Assembly: GCA_049999765.1 (NCBI GenBank)
Contig: JBNGIQ010009460.1
Span: 294,214-318,891, forward strand
From: Phaeoceros laevis
Lineage: Eukaryota; Anthocerotophyta; Anthocerotopsida; Notothyladales
DNA length: 24,678 nt
Direction of reading: 5' to 3'
The position numbers were made by a program, and so were the translations under genes. The notes below the pieces were generated by a model. It was not told the DNA's origin and did no database searches. It saw only the letters and a program-made list of their open reading frames with translations. Every line of letters starts with the position of its first letter. Within the stretch, counting starts at the first letter, position 1. This document shows positions 19,681-24,678 of the stretch, one piece after another.

Positions 19681-22600
19681 ATGAAGCGGATCAAAATGGA
19701 GGGGAAAAGGAAGCGGAAGTCGGGTGTCTTTTCCCCGGAGCTGGGACCGGCCAAGACTGGTTTCCATTGTGAACAGAGCGTTGGTGTGGATTATTCGGAA
19801 GAGGAGGACGACGGTGTTCATGGTGGCCGTATGAGGCCTCTTGCTAGTCTTGAGGTGAATCGCCACTTGCTGCTGGAGAGGAGTCTCCATGGAGGATTTG
19901 CTAACTCCACCATCACAAAGAAGATTGTTTCGCCGTCTGCGGTCTGTTCCCTTGAGGTGTTGATTGGGAGTTGTCATTTGATTGTTTTCCTGAGGTGCTT
20001 GTTTCTCGAGACGGTCTTAGACAAGCTTGACATGAGGAACCTCATGGTAGTTGTTTAAACTTATGATGTCAGGTCACCGCTGCTGCCAAAATTACTGCAA
20101 GGGCACGAGAGAAAGCAAGAATCTGCCTCCTAGAAGACAACAAAGAGAATGCATTTCCCAAAGGCGCCGCCGGTTTCAGACCTTTCAGAGGACTCAAGCG
20201 CAAGGCCACCCCTGAAGGTACCAAAAGCTCAACCTGCCCCAGGCCCGGCTTGTTGCGTCGTCAGTGTTCGACATTTTGCCTCCTACTCAGGTGCAGACAG
20301 TCGGTGCTGACATCATGGCGTTCTCGGTCTGTTCGCCAACTGACCTGATTCGCTCACATGGTGCAGGATCTCGCACGAAAGCTCTTCAAGTGACAAATTT
20401 GGATTGCCCGGGCAAGATTTTAAATGCAATCGAGCTAGAATTTCAAGCTGGGACCAAAGATGGTAGCATAGCGACGGACGACGCGCATACTGGCAGAGGC
20501 ATAAGACAGCTTCTTCAATTTCCCTGCAAGAGTAATTCTGCTTGGACTGAGCCAGCAGAAGTGCAGACAGTTTCAGTACAGCTTTCTCAAAGTCCGAACA
20601 GCAACAGATTCTTTGACACGGACGCCCTTTGCTCCGAAAGTCGCCTGCAGAGTTCCCAAGACAGCTCGAAACCCCTGCAGCTGGCCCAGGGTGAAAAAGC
20701 TTTGGAGCCCGAGTCCATAGCCACACCTGTTGACGCTGCCGGTAGTGAGGTAAAGCAGGCTCTTCAAGGAACCAGGGAAGGATCCATCAATGCGCCTCAG
20801 CATTCAAGACTGGTGCAGAAGACATTTTTGAACGACGGCCCAGCAGGCACCACGACAATCAGGCCTGTGGCATTGCCCTTAAGTGCGGAAGCTCATCCGA
20901 TCAAGACGGGATCTAGTTCTCCAAGGCAAATCAGGCACCAGCTCTCTTGTGGAAGCATGCAGGAATCTTCATCGCCATCCGATCTCAAGCAAGCAAGCCC
21001 AGTGATAGGGAGATGGCACGGAGATCTTAAGACTATTGATCACCCTACTTATCAGGATTCACGTGTTTCTCATGTCCAGAATGTGATGCATTCCAGGCTC
21101 AGAATATTAGGAACTCAGGCTGTGGCACATGCAGGCAGGATATCTGACCAGCCATCCTCCAAGCTAAGGCAGCAGCATGCTGCCGATGTTCCGAAGCCAG
21201 AGACCTCAGGGCAGTCCACAATGACGGTGCGGAGGAATCCAAACCTGGCACGGCAGAGCAGCAGTATGAGCAGCTCACAGCCATTGCCACCGACTGGCAG
21301 GAAACCCCGTGTGTTCAAGGGGCGACCAGACTCGTTGGATGGTCTCGACGCCCAGCCGCCATGTCTTCAAAACCTTGACTGTAAAGCTCTATATGGGAAC
21401 CTAAGAGGAGACCAGAAAGAAACGCCTGGAAGGGCGTTCTCAAACAACGAGCTGAATGGGCCACTTTTTTCCCATCAAAGCCGTTTGGGACCCAGGTATT
21501 TGCCGTTGCCACCACGACAACTAAACAATCGAACCAAGAAGACAGGCTACAGCAAATTCCGTCCAAATTCATTGGATGCTGGGAAGGATGTAAAAGCGGA
21601 CAACAAAAAGCCAGTCGAACTAGCTGAACCTATTGGGTTGCTTGGTGAGTTCAATCCTGGAATCATCTCTCGGATCAGGGACTGTAAACAAGTGCAAGCT
21701 ATTCTCGGAGCAGTGGTGGGATCACAGGCTATGGAAGCAACGGCTTCAGTTCGCATGCAAAGAAAGGAGATGCAGGACCGAAATCAAGCAGAGACTGCAC
21801 TTTCACATACTGATCTGAGAAACCCGTGTGAAGGGGTGGCAGTAGCAGACTGGTTGCAGCAGTCAGGAGAAGACAAAACTACAGCTTCTGTGGGCAGGAT
21901 GGCAGATGTCAAAGAAGACTATGAGATGGATGTAGGTGCTCACAGTCAACTTGGAGTCAGAGCTTATGAAAGAGAGAGAAAAAACCCTGACTCCCCATGC
22001 CGGTTACAGGGCTGTCGAGCGGCCAAAGACCATCATGGAATCCCACCGGCCGAAGTCAAAGACGATGACTGCAAGATGTCTCAGGCCACAGATACTTCGC
22101 ATTCGGCAGGACATGTCTTCCAGATGGATCCGAAGACCTCTGGTGCAGGTATGTCGCCTCAGTATTGAAGTTTTTGCGTCCAACTGTGAGAGGTCAACTG
22201 TTTACTGAAAGTTGGCATTTGCTTGACTCAGCGGCTACGGTGGCCTGTCGATGGTTGGAGCTAGTTGGTATGGACATTAAAGGTCGTCTTGCAGGTAACT
22301 GGCCGGTCAGGATGTAGGTCCTGTCATGACGATTTCTTTTATCATATGCCAGAACTCCTGCGGTTACAGTGACTGACAATCTCTCTCGCGGTAATAACTG
22401 CAGCTCTTAAACGCAGCAGACGAAGGTTTAGGAGTGCTGTTGGCTCTGGAGAGCTCGATATCGAAGTCGGTCCCTTGGTAGTGCCGTCCACAGGAGCAGA
22501 AACTGACTTGAAGCCACACCAGCCTGGACAGAGAGCCAATCAATGGAAGACGCTGTTTATGAACATGGATGGGATGCTGAGCACCGAGGGAGGCAAACTT

Positions 22601-22969
22601 GTAAGTCTCCGTTCTATATCCTGATCTCCCTGACTCAACTGGCAGAGCGCACCACTCACTCTCGAGCTCTTGGTACAGGAAAGGTCATTGAAACAGGTGA
22701 CAGAGATGCAAGTTAACTGTCGTCAAGCCTTGGAGAGTGGCTGCGATCCTACAACCAGGTTCGGTAGCCCCTGAGCTAGCCCTTCGCGGTTCCTGTAGCT
22801 TGGCAATTTCTGTACTTCTAGGGCTGCGCTGGCTATTAACCTTAGCTCACATCTTATGCTTGGCAGTGGGCGCTCTCCAGCGGAAAGAAAGGAAAGAGAA
22901 CTGATTTTGGCGGCGTCAGCAGCATCCATCTTCTCCGCAGCCAATTTCGCCTCCATGCTCTGCAACTAG
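19681..22969 (+). CDS. Unrecognised, probably nuclear protein with KEN box
   Basis: A six-exon model gives 860 aa: 19681-19956, 20073-20217, 20367-22148, 22404-22600, 22679-22758 and 22867-22969. All phases agree, and the joins keep one frame to a TAG at 22967. The large third exon (593 full codons) is open throughout and Ser/Gln/Pro-rich, as in disordered proteins. Visible features are a basic nuclear-localisation-like start (KRIKMEGKRKRK, 2-13), acidic SEEEDDG, a KEN box in LLEDNKENAFP (Lys116-Asn118) followed by RPFRGLKRK, and a duplicated F..RP[DN]SLD motif at 460-465 and 539-544. A conserved-looking C-terminus (exons 4-6) has WKTLFMNMDGML, a possibly helical ERSLKQVTEMQVNCRQALE, and AERKERELILAASAASIFSA near the end. 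The first intron donor (GAG/GTGTTG) is weak, and start ATG 19681 or 19696 is not decided. KEN boxes mark APC/C substrates, so a cell-cycle role is possible but unproved. I recognise no family. Confidence 0.72.
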
Positions 22970-23941
22970 AGACTTTGCTTGAGGATCACAGGAACTGTGG
23001 CCTTCCAATTTATTTAAATCAGTTCTTCTGATGTCATCTACCTTATCACTCGTCACTCGTTACTCGTCGAGGGTTTCTTGGCGAAAACAGTCACTTCAGC
23101 GTAGCCATTTTTCCCTGAAGAAATCAGATAACCACACTTGTAGGCAGGGTTCCGCAGGAATCGAGGAATCGAGGAACGCCTTCGTGATTCAGCATAGAGG
23201 CGAAGCCTTGGCCTCTATTCCGTGTATCATTCAGAACGTGTTCTTGATGACTTATTTGTTTAGTCCACAAGTTACTTCAACCTTCCACTGCTAATTTTCC
23301 TCTCTTGACTAATGGGCAACCGCCTAGCTATACTATGGTGCTGAGCTGCGAACAACGTGAAGTGTTAACGACAAATCTCTGTTGTGACAATGAGAAATTG
23401 ACAGTGCTATTCCAACTGTCTCTCTATTTGCTGCAAATGTAGTCTTACCTACATATCTGCCAATCATAATACTATTTTTAACGAAATGTCCATTTTCCCA
23501 CAATCCATTTGTGGGCACAGGTTGTAAGACAGAAAACTTCAATACTCTCATTTACCATTTTTGCGATTTATTGTGAACACACGGTTGTGGTGTAGTAACC
23601 ACATGGTAGGGCCGTTGCTTCTACAGAGGAAGCCAGCTCAGCCTGTTAGCCTGTTACATGTCATTGTAAAACGAAAGATTTCATTTGACTTTATCTTGCT
23701 CATAACCCACAAGACATTCGTTCTTCACATCACGACTGAAGGAATAAAAAGCCCAAAACAGTCGAACTCGATAAAATCAATCGACTGCACTTCCTTACAA
23801 AATGGGCACAATGGAACAAGTCCTATCCACCTAGAACAAACAGCTCTGGTAAAGGCCATGCTTTTTATAGTCGGTGGCCATCCCAAGTTCAGGGGGCCTT
23901 TAAATGAGTACAAACTAACCCTGTCGCCTTCAGACTGGTCT
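22970..23941. other. Intergenic region between convergent genes
   Basis: This stretch lies between the stop of the 860-aa protein gene and the stop of the RbcS gene and should hold both 3' untranslated regions. It includes a 7-bp tandem repeat (cactcgt, three copies with one change) at 23047-23067. No gene is supported; frames over 23561-23941 are antisense to the RbcS 3' region. Confidence 0.5.
23567..23572 (-). terminator. Possible polyadenylation signal of the RbcS gene
   Basis: On the minus strand this reads AATAAA, about 370 bases past the RbcS stop codon. Plant signals are degenerate and others could be used, so this is only a candidate. Confidence 0.3.
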
Positions 23942-24678
23942 TCAGTAAGGCTTGTGGACGATGAAGGAGACGCACTGCACCTGCCTGCTGTTGTCGAATC
24001 CCAGCACACGGATGAAGCATTGGGGGTACTCCCTCTTGCAGTTATTAATTTCCCTCAACACAGAACTAGAATCGGTGCATCCGAACATGGGCAACTTCCA
24101 CATTGTCCAGTATCGGCCATCATAGTATCCGGGGCTGGTGTGGTACTGGCGGGAGATGACTCCAACCTAACACAAATTGCATACATCGATCAGGCAAGCT
24201 GCACTTACCACACTAGAAACGACCGCTAAATCCGATGAAACACTCACTGGGTCGAACTCGAGGCAAGGAATCCACTTGTTGAGCAACATGTAGTCGATCT
24301 CCTTGGCGATCTGGTCGGAAGTGAGAGGGGGCAAGTACGACAGAGTCTCGAACCTGGGGTTGTCAATGGGTCTCCAAACCTGCAGGAAGATGAGAAAGCC
24401 TTCAGCCACACTGCTCTCAACGTGCACCACGGGAATAAAGGGAGAGAATATCCCCCACTTCGAGCATCATGACAGAGCCCAGGTTCCAGAGCTCCGAGAC
24501 AGCACCTGCATGCAGTTCACCCGGCTGCCATTGCTCACGGTCTTGGCGCTGAGGTCGGTGGTTCTGCCGGAGAACACTGCGCCGGACTTGAGGCCGACGA
24601 AGGACCTCACGGATGAGGACTCCGCCACGGAGCTGCTGGCAGAAGCAGCAGCGAAGGCCGCAGGGGCGACCACTGAAG
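23942..24678 (-). CDS. RBCS: RuBisCO small subunit precursor, 5' end cut by window edge
   Basis: This is the nuclear-encoded chloroplast small subunit of ribulose-1,5-bisphosphate carboxylase/oxygenase, which caps the L8S8 holoenzyme in the Calvin cycle. Exon 1 is 24678-24506 (start codon outside the window; the GTG at 24673 is an internal Val). Exon 2 is 24379-24248 and exon 3 is 24166-23942. The introns are 126 and 81 bp, both phase 0, at the classical RBCS positions. Exon 1 encodes a Ser/Ala-rich transit peptide with [13 protein letters not shown] and ends VSNGSRVNC before the expected cleavage at MQ/VW. The mature protein is about 120 aa: [20 protein letters not shown], then [30 protein letters not shown] (signature) and [18 protein letters not shown], ending HKPY. 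Length and landmarks match the plant/bryophyte family, and the reading is intact. The promoter lies outside the window. Confidence 0.98.

Noticed and set aside
20050-20072. A tiny intron that would keep the first reading frame through ...LDMRNLM into exon 2 of the 860-aa gene
   Set aside because: It would be only about 23 bases, below any workable plant intron. An intron from 19957 of 116 bp also keeps phase and is T-rich.
20264-20366. Extension of the large exon upstream to 20264 with no intron acceptor at 20366
   Set aside because: Joining exon 2 (phase 1) to the acceptor at 20290-20294 hits a stop, whereas the acceptor at 20366 restores the frame exactly.
1-24678. CRISPR arrays, prokaryotic operons, phage or plasmid functions
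   Set aside because: The content is clearly plant nuclear; the tandem repeats lack the spacer pattern of a CRISPR array.

Overview
The window is nuclear DNA of a land plant. Its protein-coding genes are split by short spliceosomal introns with GT..AG ends and plant-like splice contexts. It carries a RuBisCO small-subunit gene with a chloroplast transit peptide, a plant-type SLC26/SULTR sulfate transporter, and two intronless plant-type nuclear tRNA genes. The RbcS and SULTR sequences resemble those of non-seed plants, with a bryophyte more likely than a lycophyte. That placement is an impression from protein wording, not a computed phylogeny.

Layout. 1-3041: no confident gene; minisatellites, AT-rich DNA, one GC-richer orphan reading frame on the minus strand, and the putative leader of the transporter. 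3042-6301 (+): a complete 13-exon sulfate transporter (663 aa). 6302-11236: a gene-poor, repeat-rich island with AT-rich blocks, CGTTTC/GAAACG-rich segments, a (GTA)n-linked repeat family in two copies with nested tandem duplications, and a decayed coding-like stretch. 11237-14414 (-): a two-exon MOCOS-like PLP-dependent protein of 1004 aa. 15712-15785 (+): tRNA-Val(CAC). 15926-17740 (+): a nine-exon class I O-methyltransferase (CCoAOMT-like family) with an N-terminal extension. 18028-18621 (+): a small two-exon gene for an unrecognised single-pass membrane protein with a cysteine cluster. 18644-18716 (+): tRNA-Glu(CTC). 19681-22969 (+): a six-exon gene for an unrecognised, probably nuclear 860-aa protein with a KEN box. 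23942-24678 (-): the RuBisCO small subunit, cut at its 5' end by the window edge.

The genes look like an ordinary plant gene neighbourhood, each with its own promoter; nothing suggests a biosynthetic cluster or operon. Individual roles are sulfate uptake, a cysteine-desulfurase-like PLP fold protein, small-molecule methylation and carbon fixation. The most interesting items are the two unrecognised proteins (164 aa and 860 aa) and the nested (GTA)n-linked repeat family. All exon models were built by hand from splice consensus, reading-frame continuity and family resemblance. No transcript data were available.
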